Virus record (IMG/VR): IMGVR_UViG_3300026519_000002
Coordinates: 1-52,618 of that record
DNA from: a virus
Reading direction: 5' to 3' (one strand)
Length of the DNA: 52,618 bases
The notes under the pieces are model-generated. The model made no database searches. It saw nothing but the letters and a program-made list of their open reading frames with translations, and was not told the origin of the DNA. The translations under genes and the position numbers were made by a program. Every line of letters begins with the position of its first letter. Within the stretch, counting starts at the first letter, position 1. Positions 24,124 to 33,257 of this stretch are shown here, piece after piece.

Positions 24124-26772
24124 GTGGCCTACGCCGACTTCAACGGGATCACAGGTCTCGTCAGGGCTTGCCTGACGAGCGACGGGGGACCCTCGCCACG
24201 TGCTTCCGCCGACGGCACGGCCTGCACGGGGTGGCCCGATTCGACAGGCACCAGCGACGCGACGCTGGCCGGTACCGCCCCCGAGATCAACACCAACCCC
24301 ACCGGGGGGCTGCAGGGGCCGTGTGCGCTCCACGTCGCGGAGAACGGCTTCGGCTTCGCTGGCGTCGTCAATGGACTCACCAACTGGACGATCGCAACCT
24401 GCCTGCGTGCCGACTCGCTGAGCAGCTTCCGAAACATCTTCTCAAGCCAAGGCGGCTCGGGTGAGGGGTCGCTCTACGCCAATGCCGGGGCGCTGACCTA
24501 CGAGGAAGGCTCGACAGAAACGCTCGGGTTCACGCTTTCGACCGGCACCGTCTACACCATCATCTTCACCGCCGACGCGAGCAACTACCGCTGCTACGTC
24601 GACGGCACGCTGGTTTGGACCTCCACCATGACGCCAGCGGATCAGCCGGCGGCGCTCGAAACAGCGGCCTATGGGGGTTCGGGCGCGGTGTGGTCAGGCG
24701 ACTGGTGGGCGATCGCCATCTACGCCACCACCGTCTCGGGTGGGGACATCGCAACGCTCCACGCCGCCCTGCTCGAGGAGGCCAACGGCGCGGCGGCCGA
24801 GCAGGACATCGACCTGACCACGATCGCGTCGGGACACACCGTCCACGACCTGGCCTCGGTCACCAGCGGGTCGGAGCAGACCATCAACCTCACCACCATC
24901 GCCAGCGGTCACACCCTGCCGGCGTTGGCCAGCGTCGCGGCTCAGCCCGAGCAGGACATCGACCTAGCCGCGATCCCGTCGGGGCACGTGGTGCGAGACC
25001 TGGCTTCTGTCACCCTCGTCGGCGCGCTGCACGACGCCTTCGAAGGGTCGGGGACACTGGACGGCTACACAACCGTGAACGCGTCGGACCTGCCCAACGT
25101 CACCGAGGCCAATGGCCGTTACCTCGCCGAGCTCGCCGACAACACCGCTGACGTTACGACCTGGTTCAACAGCGACGCCGGACGCGGCGACTTCAAGGCC
25201 ACCGAGTTCCCTTTCGAGATCATCGTCCGCAACATCGGGATCGGCGTCTCGGCCGCCGACACCCAGGGGACCCCCACGCTGTTGGGGAACCCCTACAACT
25301 TCTGCGGCATGCAGGTGAACGCGGACTTGGGCAGCCCCGAGCAGGACTACCGGCACTTCGTGGTGGGGTACCGAGGGGCTACCGGGTTCGGGGGCTCGGA
25401 ACGCACCATCGAGGCCAAGACGAACGCCAGTGGCTCATCGAGTGTCAACGACGTCGGCACCAACGCGATCACGGGAACGCGCGCCGACTTCCGGATCGTC
25501 GGCAGCGCCGGCAAGGCCATCACCTTCCAATGGCAGGAGCCCAACCAGCTCGGCCCTGGCGGCCAGCCTGACCCAGCACAGGACAGCTGGAGCTCGGCCC
25601 ACGCCTTCCCCGGGAGCGAGCCCGCCTGGCCCGACACCGTCTACGTGGGGCTCGTCACCTACGCCTTCGGGACCGACGGGGTCCCCTTCGTCGGGACCGC
25701 CGACGCCATCGAGGACATCCTCAGCGCGCAGAACGTCGACCTCGGTGCCGTCGCCAGCGGTCACCAGGTGCACGATCTCGAGAGCGTCACCATCAAGGGC
25801 AGCGACCAAGACATCGACCTCACTACCATCGCCTCGGGCCACGTCGTGCACGATCTCGCCAGCGTCGTCAGCGGCCCCGCCAACGACGTCGACCTGGGTG
25901 CGCTCGGACCGACCGTCACCGTGCACGCTCTCACGAGCGTCGGCTCCGGGCCGGCGCTCGAGGTAGACCTGGGCGCGCTGCCCTCGGGGACCGTGGTGCA
26001 CGACCTCGCCAGCGTGGACGTGGTGTCGGGGCAGACCATCTCGCTCACCACCATCGTGAGCGGCCACCAGATTCACGAACTGGCGAGCGTGGCGGCCCAG
26101 GCTGCGCAGGACGTCGACCTCACCGCCATCGCCAGCGGCCGGACCGTGCATGACCTGGCGAGCCTCACAATGGACCCCGATCTCGACGTCGACCTCACCG
26201 CGATTCCGAGCGGGCGCGTCGTTCACGATCTCGACAGCGTCGCGACGGTCCAGAGCATCACGCTGCAGGGCCGCGCCTCAACGCTGACCGTTCACGACCT
26301 CGCCTCGCTGACCGTCCAGGCCGAGCTCGACGTGGACCTAGCCACGATCGCGTCAGGGCACGTGGTGCACGACCTCGCCAGCGTGGTCATTTTGCAGCTC
26401 GCCGCGTCGACCACCATCACGGCTTACAGCCGCCCTGCTACGCTGATCGACATCGAGGAGGATCCCGTGCCCCACACCGCAGGCGACCGCGTTGAGACCA
26501 CCATCCGCTTCCGCGTAGGAGGCGTGCTGACCGCCCCGGACTCGTGGTCGATTCACGTGAAACCTCGACGGGGCGCCGCCTTTGAGGTGCCATCCGGGGA
26601 CGCCTCCATCTCCGAGGTGCAACCGGGCGAGTACGTGTGGTCGCAGCAGACGAGCCACGACGACGCCACCCACGTCGGGCGCTGGGACTACACCGTCGAC
26701 AGCGACGGCAGCGTGGCCCCTGGGGCGCGCAATGGGTTCTTCGAAGTGCGGCGGGCGGCGGTGGTGGCCTAA
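24124..26772 (+). CDS. Repeat-rich tail adhesin with LamG-like domain
   Basis: The 882-residue protein starts at GTG. Residues about 60-215 resemble a concanavalin/LamG-type jelly roll (NWTIATCLRADSLSSF, YVDGTLVWTS, GGSGAVWSGDWWAIAIY). Twelve copies of a roughly 25-residue unit with consensus DIDLTTIASGHVVHDLASV follow: three at about 226-300 and nine at about 536-758. An insert at about 300-535 looks like a second carbohydrate-binding-type beta domain. The C-terminus (about 775-882) is an Ig-like beta domain. It probably binds host surface glycans. It is read opposite to the tail operon and converges with the next gene by 4 bp. Confidence 0.75.
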   Translation: MAYADFNGITGLVRACLTSDGGPSPRASADGTACTGWPDSTGTSDATLAGTAPEINTNPTGGLQGPCALHVAENGFGFAGVVNGLTNWTIATCLRADSLSSFRNIFSSQGGSGEGSLYANAGALTYEEGSTETLGFTLSTGTVYTIIFTADASNYRCYVDGTLVWTSTMTPADQPAALETAAYGGSGAVWSGDWWAIAIYATTVSGGDIATLHAALLEEANGAAAEQDIDLTTIASGHTVHDLASVTSGSEQTINLTTIASGHTLPALASVAAQPEQDIDLAAIPSGHVVRDLASVTLVGALHDAFEGSGTLDGYTTVNASDLPNVTEANGRYLAELADNTADVTTWFNSDAGRGDFKATEFPFEIIVRNIGIGVSAADTQGTPTLLGNPYNFCGMQVNADLGSPEQDYRHFVVGYRGATGFGGSERTIEAKTNASGSSSVNDVGTNAITGTRADFRIVGSAGKAITFQWQEPNQLGPGGQPDPAQDSWSSAHAFPGSEPAWPDTVYVGLVTYAFGTDGVPFVGTADAIEDILSAQNVDLGAVASGHQVHDLESVTIKGSDQDIDLTTIASGHVVHDLASVVSGPANDVDLGALGPTVTVHALTSVGSGPALEVDLGALPSGTVVHDLASVDVVSGQTISLTTIVSGHQIHELASVAAQAAQDVDLTAIASGRTVHDLASLTMDPDLDVDLTAIPSGRVVHDLDSVATVQSITLQGRASTLTVHDLASLTVQAELDVDLATIASGHVVHDLASVVILQLAASTTITAYSRPATLIDIEEDPVPHTAGDRVETTIRFRVGGVLTAPDSWSIHVKPRRGAAFEVPSGDASISEVQPGEYVWSQQTSHDDATHVGRWDYTVDSDGSVAPGARNGFFEVRRAAVVA
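24799..26397 (+). repeat. Twelve ~75-bp coding repeats of the adhesin
   Basis: Units run at 24799-25020 (three) and 25729-26397 (nine), each encoding about 25 residues with a fixed VDLxxIxSGxxVHDLxSV pattern. Individual units differ at many codons, so they have diverged. The conserved DNA core around CACGATCTCGCCAGCGT could still allow copy-number change by recombination. Confidence 0.8.
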
Positions 26773-27563
26773 TAGACGAGCGGCCTGGCGTAGACCTCGA
26801 CCATGACGTGGACGTCGCTCGTCTGGGGCGGGTTCATGTTGGGGATCCGGATATCTCCCCCCGGCGAAACCTGAAAGGTCGTCGTGTAGGACCCGTTCCC
26901 GGCGTAGTTTCCCGAGTTGATGCTTACTCGGTGGGTGAGCGTCCCGGAGCGCTTCTCCCAGAACGACATGTGGCGCCCCAGCGTCACGTTGCCCGTCGTC
27001 TGGTTCTCGGACTGGATGCGCGTGACAACCTCGAACGAGTGATCGTCAGGAAGAACGACTTCATCGAGGTCGAGGTTCGTTAGGCCCAGGATGTTGAGGA
27101 AGGTCTGCTGCTGAAACGTCGTGTGAGGTGCGCCGCCGCCCAGGTCAACGAGCTCGTTGTGAGCGGTACTCCATCCGTAGGTGCCGCTGTACTGGGTCGA
27201 CTCGGCAGGGCAAATCTTGCGCTTGCCGTCGGCGCGAATGACCACCGCGCGTTCCTTGGTCCAGGCCGCGACCTTCTCGGCGCTCGCGTCGATCCCGTCG
27301 TTCACCTGGCAGCGAACGATCCATGCGTGAGCACCATCGGCCGGCATGGTGGTTTGCACCACACCACCCGGCGTCACCGGTTGCCCGTCGGCGGGGCTGA
27401 ACACGAGGTCGGGTGCGCCCTCACTCTTCTGCACCTGCGAGAAGACAACCTTGCGCGCCGTCGGTTCGCCCTCGAGCTGCAGGTCGAGCACCTGGTTGTG
27501 CGCGGCGTCGTAGCCGAGGTTGGCGAAAGCGTCCCCGTCGATGCTGAATTCCGCGCCGCTCAC
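26769..27563 (-). CDS. Hypothetical tail-associated protein
   Basis: The 264-residue protein has many beta-strand-like segments (NQVLDLQLEGEPTARKVVFS, VVIRADGKRKI, VHVMVEVYARPLVY) and no recognised motif. It is the last leftward gene of the structural operon and overlaps the adhesin gene stop by 4 bp in convergent orientation. Size, composition and position after the fibre genes suggest a fibre or baseplate accessory. Confidence 0.6.
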   Translation of the reverse strand: MSGAEFSIDGDAFANLGYDAAHNQVLDLQLEGEPTARKVVFSQVQKSEGAPDLVFSPADGQPVTPGGVVQTTMPADGAHAWIVRCQVNDGIDASAEKVAAWTKERAVVIRADGKRKICPAESTQYSGTYGWSTAHNELVDLGGGAPHTTFQQQTFLNILGLTNLDLDEVVLPDDHSFEVVTRIQSENQTTGNVTLGRHMSFWEKRSGTLTHRVSINSGNYAGNGSYTTTFQVSPGGDIRIPNMNPPQTSDVHVMVEVYARPLVY

Positions 27564-27604
27564 GGGGGTACCGTAGCGAGCCCCCTGCGGGGGCAGCGTC
27601 TACG

Positions 27605-27943
27605 TCAGGTGAGCTGGTCCCCAGCAGCGGTAAACGCGTAGCGTCCCCACCATTTGTTGTGGGCCACCTCGCGCAACGTGACGAGCCACCGCCCGCCCTC
27701 GTCGGGGAAGATGCTCAGCTCGGTGGGCGCAAAGAAACGGTGCAGCGTCCGCTGCGTGTCGGACGGCGAGGTGACGATGACCTCGAGCGGCAGCATGACC
27801 CCCTCGGGCTCGCAGAGCGCGTAGTCCACGACCAGCACGTAGACGTCGAAGGCGCGCGGCATCGCGTCCGGATCCGCCGGCCGCAGCGCGATCCGTTCGG
27901 CGCCGACGGTCAGCGGGCTCAGCTCATCGATCAGGCCTGCCAT
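27605..27943 (-). CDS. Hypothetical structural-operon protein
   Basis: This 112-residue protein begins MAGLIDELSPLTVGAERIAL. Alternating hydrophobic strands (FDVYVLVVDYALCEP, MLPLEVIVTSPSD, WWGRYAFTAAG) suggest a small beta sandwich. It lies 3 bp from its upstream neighbour in the tail operon. Its role is unknown, probably tail or fibre related. Confidence 0.6.
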   Translation of the reverse strand: MAGLIDELSPLTVGAERIALRPADPDAMPRAFDVYVLVVDYALCEPEGVMLPLEVIVTSPSDTQRTLHRFFAPTELSIFPDEGGRWLVTLREVAHNKWWGRYAFTAAGDQLT

Positions 27944-27946
27944 CGG

Positions 27947-28333
27947 TCATACCTCCACGTTGAACGACAGCAGCACCGTGCCGCCGTCAGGGCGGGCCAC
28001 CCCGAGCACCCACAGCCCAACGGCGCCGGCGTCGCCGTTCGGCCAGCCCACCAAGTCGATTTCGCTCGACTTGCCCGCGAGGTGTTGAATCGTAGGCTTC
28101 GGGAACGGTGTCTGCACCCACCACCACGTGAACAGCCGCCCCCCGAGCGCGGCGTCCGCCGGTGCCTCGACGCCGGCCACCGTCGCGGCCACCTGCACGT
28201 CGGTGGTCGCGACGGGCACCCGCGCATACCGGTGCGGGTACCCCTGCACGGGACTGAGTCGACTTGGGACCTCGTCGTCGACGAAGTCGGTGAACCCCGA
28301 AGGGGTCGTCACGCGTGCAGTGAAGTCGGGCAT
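27947..28333 (-). CDS. Hypothetical tail-operon protein
   Basis: The 128-residue protein uses the ATG at 28333 (MPDFTARVTTPSG); the longer ORF to 28387 intrudes into the previous gene. It has a beta-rich composition with VPVATTDVQVAATVAGVEA and LFTWWWVQTPFPKP. Gaps of only a few bp on both sides place it in the fibre segment of the operon. No family is recognised. Confidence 0.6.
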   Translation of the reverse strand: MPDFTARVTTPSGFTDFVDDEVPSRLSPVQGYPHRYARVPVATTDVQVAATVAGVEAPADAALGGRLFTWWWVQTPFPKPTIQHLAGKSSEIDLVGWPNGDAGAVGLWVLGVARPDGGTVLLSFNVEV

Positions 28334-28335
28334 GG

Positions 28336-29040
28336 TCAGAACTGAATGGCCACGATGTGCTGAGAGCTCCCGTCGCGCCAGACCCAATCCCGATCGTCCT
28401 CGGAGGTTGCGCTACCCCAGCCGACAACGCGCCAGTCGTTGGCGCCAAAGTACTCGAGCTCTACCCACGAATAGGTGAAGCCGCCGTTCAAGGTGCAGAT
28501 CACCGAGGCGTCTTCGTGGGCGAGGATGATGTTCTCCGACGGGCTCGACTGGCTGCGGCGGATACGAATGCGCTGCCCGGTAAGGGGCACAATCCCGGTG
28601 TGGCGGACCGTGTAGGTACGAACAGCGGTCAGCGCGGCGCTGATCCAGTAGGTGTCAGCCGCCACGGTGATGTCAGCGTCGGCGTCCCCGAGAGAGGTGT
28701 TCTGTCGGTAGCGGATGCCGGCGAGGTTCCCGGCGAAATTGATGCGGCTCTCTACATCCAGCGAGCTGGCGGAGTCGACCTGCATGGTAGCGCCCGTAAG
28801 GATCAGATCCCCAGTGACCTCGAGGGTCCCCGTCACGTCGGCCGTCCCGTTGCAGAGCAGCTGGTCCGTTCGGATCCCCCCGGGCCCGTCGATCTGGACC
28901 GGGGCGGCGGGTGAGTGACTCGACCCGTCGTCGCCATTGACGGCCTTGGCGTGGTCGATGTCCAGCTGGTTCGCCTGAGCGCTGGTCAGATCTGCCTTGA
29001 AGCCCCACCCGGGTGGGTTCACGCGTGTGAAGTTGGCCAT
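28336..29040 (-). CDS. Tail fibre-like protein
   Basis: The 234-residue protein has an N-terminal MANFTRVNPPGWGFKADLTSA and a DIDHAKAVNGDDG...HSPAAPVQIDG region typical of short phage fibres. Repetitive beta residues follow (TADVTGTLEVTGDLILTG), then a C-terminal beta domain ending VWRDGSSQHIVAIQF. The pattern suggests a trimeric fibre or tip protein following the baseplate genes. Host specificity is likely shared with the large adhesin. Confidence 0.65.
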   Translation of the reverse strand: MANFTRVNPPGWGFKADLTSAQANQLDIDHAKAVNGDDGSSHSPAAPVQIDGPGGIRTDQLLCNGTADVTGTLEVTGDLILTGATMQVDSASSLDVESRINFAGNLAGIRYRQNTSLGDADADITVAADTYWISAALTAVRTYTVRHTGIVPLTGQRIRIRRSQSSPSENIILAHEDASVICTLNGGFTYSWVELEYFGANDWRVVGWGSATSEDDRDWVWRDGSSQHIVAIQF

Positions 29041-29056
29041 GCGTTGCTACCTCGAA

Positions 29057-29692
29057 TTACACCAGGAAGGTTACGTCTAGCGGGTCCTCGTCGAGCGTGA
29101 ACCCCTCCGACTGGTAGATGACGAAGTCGCACCAGGCCGGCAGCGACTTGTTGAGCAGGCGCTCGACGCTCCCCCGCTTGGACTCGTCGATGACGGGCCA
29201 CTTGACGAAGGCGAAGAAGTGCTCGCTGTAGGCGGGCCACTTCGCCGTATCCTGCGCCGCACCGAAAGGCTTGCCGTAGCGGGTCACCAGCGCTTCGGCG
29301 TGGGGCGCCACCACGAGCTCGATGGTGGGATCGATGCGCTGCAGCGCCGCCTCGAGGCCAGGGTCCGTGGCGTCCGGCACCCCCACGTAGGCCGCCGTGA
29401 CGGCCTCGGTGCGCGCCGCCAGTGTGTCCCCACCCGTCACCGCGAGGATGGCTTCGTAGATGGGCAGGTGCTCGATACCGAGCTGCGGGAACGCCTGCGC
29501 CGCCGCACGCTCCTGCATGCTCAGCACCTTGGCGATCCCCAGCGCCTTGGCCTGCCGCCACCGGTCCTCGCTGCTGCCCTCGGGGCCGGCGCCCCGCGTC
29601 CCGAGTCCGCTCCGGAGCTGACGCCAGATGACCTCGGCCCGGGTCGGACCGCCGCCGACCCGCATCGGCAGGGGGTTCATCGAGCCGAGCAT
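29057..29692 (-). CDS. Mu gp48-like (DUF2313-type) baseplate/tail tip protein
   Basis: The 211-residue protein is mainly helical in its first half (TRAEVIWRQLRSGLG, RWRQAKALGIAKVLSMQERA), with a mixed second half. Position after the gp47-like baseplate protein and before the fibre matches Mu gp48. Sequence resemblance is modest, so the call relies largely on synteny. Its ATG shares one base with the preceding stop. Confidence 0.55.
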   Translation of the reverse strand: MLGSMNPLPMRVGGGPTRAEVIWRQLRSGLGTRGAGPEGSSEDRWRQAKALGIAKVLSMQERAAAQAFPQLGIEHLPIYEAILAVTGGDTLAARTEAVTAAYVGVPDATDPGLEAALQRIDPTIELVVAPHAEALVTRYGKPFGAAQDTAKWPAYSEHFFAFVKWPVIDESKRGSVERLLNKSLPAWCDFVIYQSEGFTLDEDPLDVTFLV

Positions 29693-30147
29693 CAGAAGGC
29701 CTCAAACCAAACGTCGCCGTCCACCGTGGACCCCGCCGCGTCGAACAGGTAGACGTCGACCTGAGATCCCGACGCCGTGGCGGTGACCGAGCGGGCCGCC
29801 GCGCCCTGAACGAAGCCACGCGCCCGCGTCAGCGCGATCGCCACGGTGTTGCCTGCCTCGTCGTCCGCGGTGGCGGGGTACGTGATGCGGTAGTGCCCGG
29901 TGGCCACGTGGGAAAAGGTCGGTGCGGCGCCACCGTCCGGCGCCCAGCTCTCTTCGTGGGCCGCGAGCGCGTTGCTCACAATGAGCCCGCCACACCTCGA
30001 CGACAGCAGGTTCATGCCGCACACCTGATGGAACAGCATCTCGATGAACCGCGCGCTGACGTAGTACGTCTCGTCGACGGCCTCGTCGAAGTCCTTGCGC
30101 TTGGGGCCAAGCGTGGCGCGGCTGATGCGTGTGGGGAATCCTGCCAT
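29692..30147 (-). CDS. Hypothetical tail protein between gp47-like and gp48-like genes
   Basis: The 151-residue protein begins MAGFPTRISRATLGPKRKDF; the longer ORF up to 30720 is a shadow of gp47. It contains YVSARFIEMLFHQVCGMNLL and a C-terminal beta region ending DVYLFDAAGSTVDGDVWFEA. No family is recognised. Its place inside the baseplate cluster suggests a wedge or tail-tip component. Confidence 0.6.
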   Translation of the reverse strand: MAGFPTRISRATLGPKRKDFDEAVDETYYVSARFIEMLFHQVCGMNLLSSRCGGLIVSNALAAHEESWAPDGGAAPTFSHVATGHYRITYPATADDEAGNTVAIALTRARGFVQGAAARSVTATASGSQVDVYLFDAAGSTVDGDVWFEAF

Positions 30148-30149
30148 GG

Positions 30150-31745
30150 CTACTCCGCGTAGAGACCGACGTGCCCTGCAACCATGAGGTCGGGACCGTC
30201 GGCGGGATCGGTGGGAAGGATCGGCACCGCGGGGCTCGCCGATTCGAGCGTCTCGTTGGCGATGGCCGCCGACAGCGCGTCTCGCAGGTACGTGAGCACC
30301 CCCGACCCCACGCGCTGCGGAGCCTGCTCGAGTGCCTCGGGGAACCGGAAGGCGCGGTGCGCGCGGTCGTCGGTGTCGAGGTCGATGACCTCGCCGGGTC
30401 CGAGCGAGTCGAAGTAGGCCTCGATCGCCACGTCCATGGTGCCTCGTCGCCCGTTGTCCGGCGAGATGTACTGCCCCACCGCCAGCGTCGTCGCCGGCGC
30501 CGTCGCCAGCACCACGTCGTAGGCGTCGCCGCCGGCCGCGGTGACGGACTGCACGACGAGCTTCTCGAGCCGGCTCGTGTCCGGATCCCACACCATCATC
30601 GACGGCGCCGTCACTCCGGCGGGGAGACCGTCGGCGCCGGCGGGCTGGGTGATCTCGATGTTCTGCTGGTCGGTGACCGCGGTGATGGTGGTCGGCGTCC
30701 CGGAGTCCTGGTGCGGCCACGGCGTCGCGTCGGTCCAGCCGGCGCTCGAGCCCTTCCGCATGGCGAGCGACAACACGAGGTCGCTCGGGCGAGCCACCGG
30801 GCGCACGACGAGCACGTGCGGGGGGCGGGGCACGCGCGGCGACCCCGGTGGCGTGAGCTCGGCGCGGACGTCTTGCAGGGTCGCGTCGGTGGGGATGCGA
30901 CCGTCGGGGCCAGCAGTGACCCCCCGTTTGCTCGTGATCACGACCAGCGTCGAGCCGGCGTGAAAGGCGCAGGGGTACACGTAGGCGTCGAAGACGCTGA
31001 CGCTCGCCTCGCGCGCCCAGGCGCGGAAGTGAGCCGGGTTGCCAGAGGCCGGACGATGGCGCTGGTGGTCCATGATGCGCCGCGCGTAGTCGGCGTCGCG
31101 CTCAGCCGCGGCGCCGTCGCGGAAGTCGTCCGACGCCGTCGGGTCCCCGTTGACCCCGAGCGGCTGGTTCTCGATGTAGGTCAGGACGCTGCCCGACGGC
31201 AGGTTGGTATCCTCGCCGGTATCGATCCCCTTGAGCGTGAGGTTCGCGCCGGGGACGCCGCTGCCGGCCCCGTTGGCGGTGGCCGTGATGGTGAACAGCA
31301 CCTGGTACCGGTTGCCGGCCGCGTCGCGAAGCTTGGTCGCGATGGGGTCGGGGATCGTCGTCGACCCGACGAAGACGCTGCCCACCGTCGCCGGCGCCGC
31401 CACGGGCCCGCTGCCGCCCGTGGCCGGCAGAGGGACCAGGCCCCACAGGTCGCGGTGGTAACGTCGCAGGAAGCCTGTGGAGGCGCGGTCGGGGCGGATC
31501 TGATTGGCCAGGTACAAACCCCGCTGCTGCGCTGCCAACAGGACCGCGTCGAGCAGGTCGGCCTCGATCCACCAGCGGCTCTGGCGTGCCGTTGAGGACG
31601 CGATGGCGTCCTCGGTGTAGGCCACGCCCGTCGACGGATCGATGAGCTTGCGCAGGCCGTTACGCCAGAAGCGCAGGATGTCGTCTCGGATCTCACCCCG
31701 CCGGAAGACGACGAAGGCGCGCTCGGCCGCCACCAGACTGGTCAC
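30150..31745 (-). CDS. Baseplate wedge protein, gpJ/Mu gp47-like
   Basis: The 531-residue protein has the baseplate J-like pattern, with central VFVGSTTIPDPIATKLRD, GSGVPGANLTLKG, DFRDGAAAERDADYARRIMD and HAGSTLVVITSKRG. The N-terminal 120 residues are helical. It builds the baseplate wedges that trigger sheath contraction. The GTG start overlaps the gp46-like stop (GTGA), as expected for the Mu gp46-gp47 pair. Confidence 0.82.
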   Translation of the reverse strand: MTSLVAAERAFVVFRRGEIRDDILRFWRNGLRKLIDPSTGVAYTEDAIASSTARQSRWWIEADLLDAVLLAAQQRGLYLANQIRPDRASTGFLRRYHRDLWGLVPLPATGGSGPVAAPATVGSVFVGSTTIPDPIATKLRDAAGNRYQVLFTITATANGAGSGVPGANLTLKGIDTGEDTNLPSGSVLTYIENQPLGVNGDPTASDDFRDGAAAERDADYARRIMDHQRHRPASGNPAHFRAWAREASVSVFDAYVYPCAFHAGSTLVVITSKRGVTAGPDGRIPTDATLQDVRAELTPPGSPRVPRPPHVLVVRPVARPSDLVLSLAMRKGSSAGWTDATPWPHQDSGTPTTITAVTDQQNIEITQPAGADGLPAGVTAPSMMVWDPDTSRLEKLVVQSVTAAGGDAYDVVLATAPATTLAVGQYISPDNGRRGTMDVAIEAYFDSLGPGEVIDLDTDDRAHRAFRFPEALEQAPQRVGSGVLTYLRDALSAAIANETLESASPAVPILPTDPADGPDLMVAGHVGLYAE

Positions 31746-32182
31746 GTGGTCACCTCGCGCAGCTGCCCGCTCCGGAGGTTGCGGTAGTGGATGATCACCT
31801 GCCCCGTGTCAGGGGTCGCGCCGACGGATGGCGACTCGCTCGAGATGGCCAGGATCGCCACGTCCCCACGCTCGACGAACGGCCGGAGGATGCTCCGGGC
31901 CTCGTCCTCAAGCTCGCGCGGGGTGGCGTCGGTGACCTTCTCGATACGCCGGAAGTTCTGCCCCTGGTCGATCACCGCCACCCCTGTGCCGCGCCAGAGC
32001 CGGAACTGCTCGAGCACCGCCGCGTCCACGGGGTGCGGCGCCTCGGTGATCGAACCGAAGTCCCCCGTCCGGAGGTCGATCGCGTCGGCCAGCATCGGCG
32101 GCGGGCCTGGCTGACCAAGGTGCTCGCTCGGCGAGAAGAAGCTCACCGGGCTCAGCCCGGCCGGCGGGATCACGTAGGACAC
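31742..32182 (-). CDS. Baseplate protein, Mu gp46 / gp25-like
   Basis: The 146-residue protein contains DLRTGDFGSITEAPHPVDAA, QFRLWRGTGV and a gp25-like core (ATPRELEDEARSILRPFVER, VGATPDTGQVIIHYRNL). It forms part of the baseplate wedge with gp47. Length matches gp46. It lies immediately before the gp47-like gene and after the Pro-rich tip gene. Confidence 0.78.
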   Translation of the reverse strand: MSYVIPPAGLSPVSFFSPSEHLGQPGPPPMLADAIDLRTGDFGSITEAPHPVDAAVLEQFRLWRGTGVAVIDQGQNFRRIEKVTDATPRELEDEARSILRPFVERGDVAILAISSESPSVGATPDTGQVIIHYRNLRSGQLREVTT

Positions 32183-32206
32183 ATCGAGGGGGTAGCACCC
32201 GACCTC

Positions 32207-32419
32207 TCAATCGAGCGGACAGGTCACGCCCGGTAGACTCGGCAGCGCCGGCAAACCGGGCAGCCCCGGCAACGCGAAGCCGAACGCGGGGGGGAACGGC
32301 GGCAGCCCCGGCAACGCAAACGGCAGCCCCGGAAGCGAGGGCAGCTGGGGCAACGGCGGCAGCCCCGGCAACGCGAAGCCGAACGCGGGGGGGAACGGCG
32401 GAAACGCGCAGTTGCTCAC
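32207..32419 (-). CDS. Pro/Leu/Phe-rich repetitive small protein (possible spike tip)
   Basis: The 70-residue protein is made almost wholly of F-P-P, L-P-G-L-P and F-A-L-P-G-L units. Only two cysteines occur, one near each end (SNCAF and VTCPLD). Its ATG touches the end of the spike gene. From memory, similar Pro-rich mini-proteins sit beside baseplate spike genes in other contractile phages. The role is unknown; a tip cap is inference. The coding DNA contains a 99-bp-period repeat. Confidence 0.65.
   Translation of the reverse strand: MSNCAFPPFPPAFGFALPGLPPLPQLPSLPGLPFALPGLPPFPPAFGFALPGLPGLPALPSLPGVTCPLD
32259..32401. repeat. 44-bp exact direct repeat, 99-bp period
   Basis: Copies at 32259-32302 and 32358-32401 are identical. 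The 99-bp period is 33 codons, so expansion or contraction would stay in frame and alter the length of the Pro-rich protein. Confidence 0.85.
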
Positions 32420-33250
32420 TCACACGCCCTTGAGCTGCGAGGTGTATTCGGGGACCGCAAGGGGCGCCACCAGGCCCGCCTCACCCAGAGCCTTGAGCTG
32501 GCCATCCGCCGCACCGAGCGCCGTGTTCACCTCGCCGATCCATGCGTTGAGCTCGGTCTTCTTGGCGAGCTCCTGAATCGATGGGTCCACGTTGGGGTCC
32601 GCTGCCGAGCCGATGACCGTGCCGCCGACGATGGTGACGCTCGCCGCATTCACGGTCACCTCGCCCGAGTCCTTCACCTCCACGTAGCCGTCGCCCCCCG
32701 AGTTGCACAGGATGATCTGCCCGTCCGGACCGAGCGTGATGCTCTGCCCCGACTCGTGCAGCATGATGATGCTGGCGTCCGAGGCCTCGCTGTTGATGGT
32801 CAGCACCGAGGCCTTGTCGGGCGAGCCGTCGGGGTTCTTCCGCAGCGCGTAGAGCGTCGCTACCGTCCCGTTCTTCGACGCGTTCCACGCGAGCTCGACG
32901 AACCCGCCGCCGTAGTGGGCGATCCCCATGGCGCCGTCGCTGGGATTGACGCTGGCGTTGCAGCGCAGGTCCCTGCCCGCCAGCGGGATCACCTCGTCGC
33001 CGTACCGCACGGCGACCACCTCGGCCGCACCCTCGGGATTGAGCCCGTCGGCGTCCTCGGCCGAGGTCGGCGGCATGGGGCGGACGTAGAACCCGATCTG
33101 GCCGTAGAGGGGCTCTTCGGTCGAGCCCTCTTCGGTACCGTCCTCGCCCTCGATCAGAGACAGGTTGGCCAGGATGGAGTTGCTTGCCCCCTTCAGGACG
33201 GTCGCGGCGATGCGCCCGAAGGCGATGGCGTATTCGGTCAGTGGTTTCAT
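32420..33250 (-). CDS. Baseplate spike/assembly protein, gpV/Mu gp45-like
   Basis: This is a 276-residue protein. An N-terminal OB-like region (YGQIGFYVRPMPPTSAEDAD, VVAVRYGDEVIPLAGRD) is followed by a beta-helix-like C-terminal run (ASIIMLHESGQSITLGPDGQ, EVTVNAASVTIVGGTVIG), typical of the trimeric membrane-piercing spike. It ends next to the Pro-rich mini-protein. Gene order P, gp45, gp46, gp47 is that of phage Mu. Confidence 0.8.
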   Translation of the reverse strand: MKPLTEYAIAFGRIAATVLKGASNSILANLSLIEGEDGTEEGSTEEPLYGQIGFYVRPMPPTSAEDADGLNPEGAAEVVAVRYGDEVIPLAGRDLRCNASVNPSDGAMGIAHYGGGFVELAWNASKNGTVATLYALRKNPDGSPDKASVLTINSEASDASIIMLHESGQSITLGPDGQIILCNSGGDGYVEVKDSGEVTVNAASVTIVGGTVIGSAADPNVDPSIQELAKKTELNAWIGEVNTALGAADGQLKALGEAGLVAPLAVPEYTSQLKGV

Positions 33251-33257
33251 GTCGTCC

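Noticed and set aside
24799-26397. CRISPR array
   Set aside because: The repeats are coding, about 75 bp with diverged units and no unique spacers; no cas genes are present.
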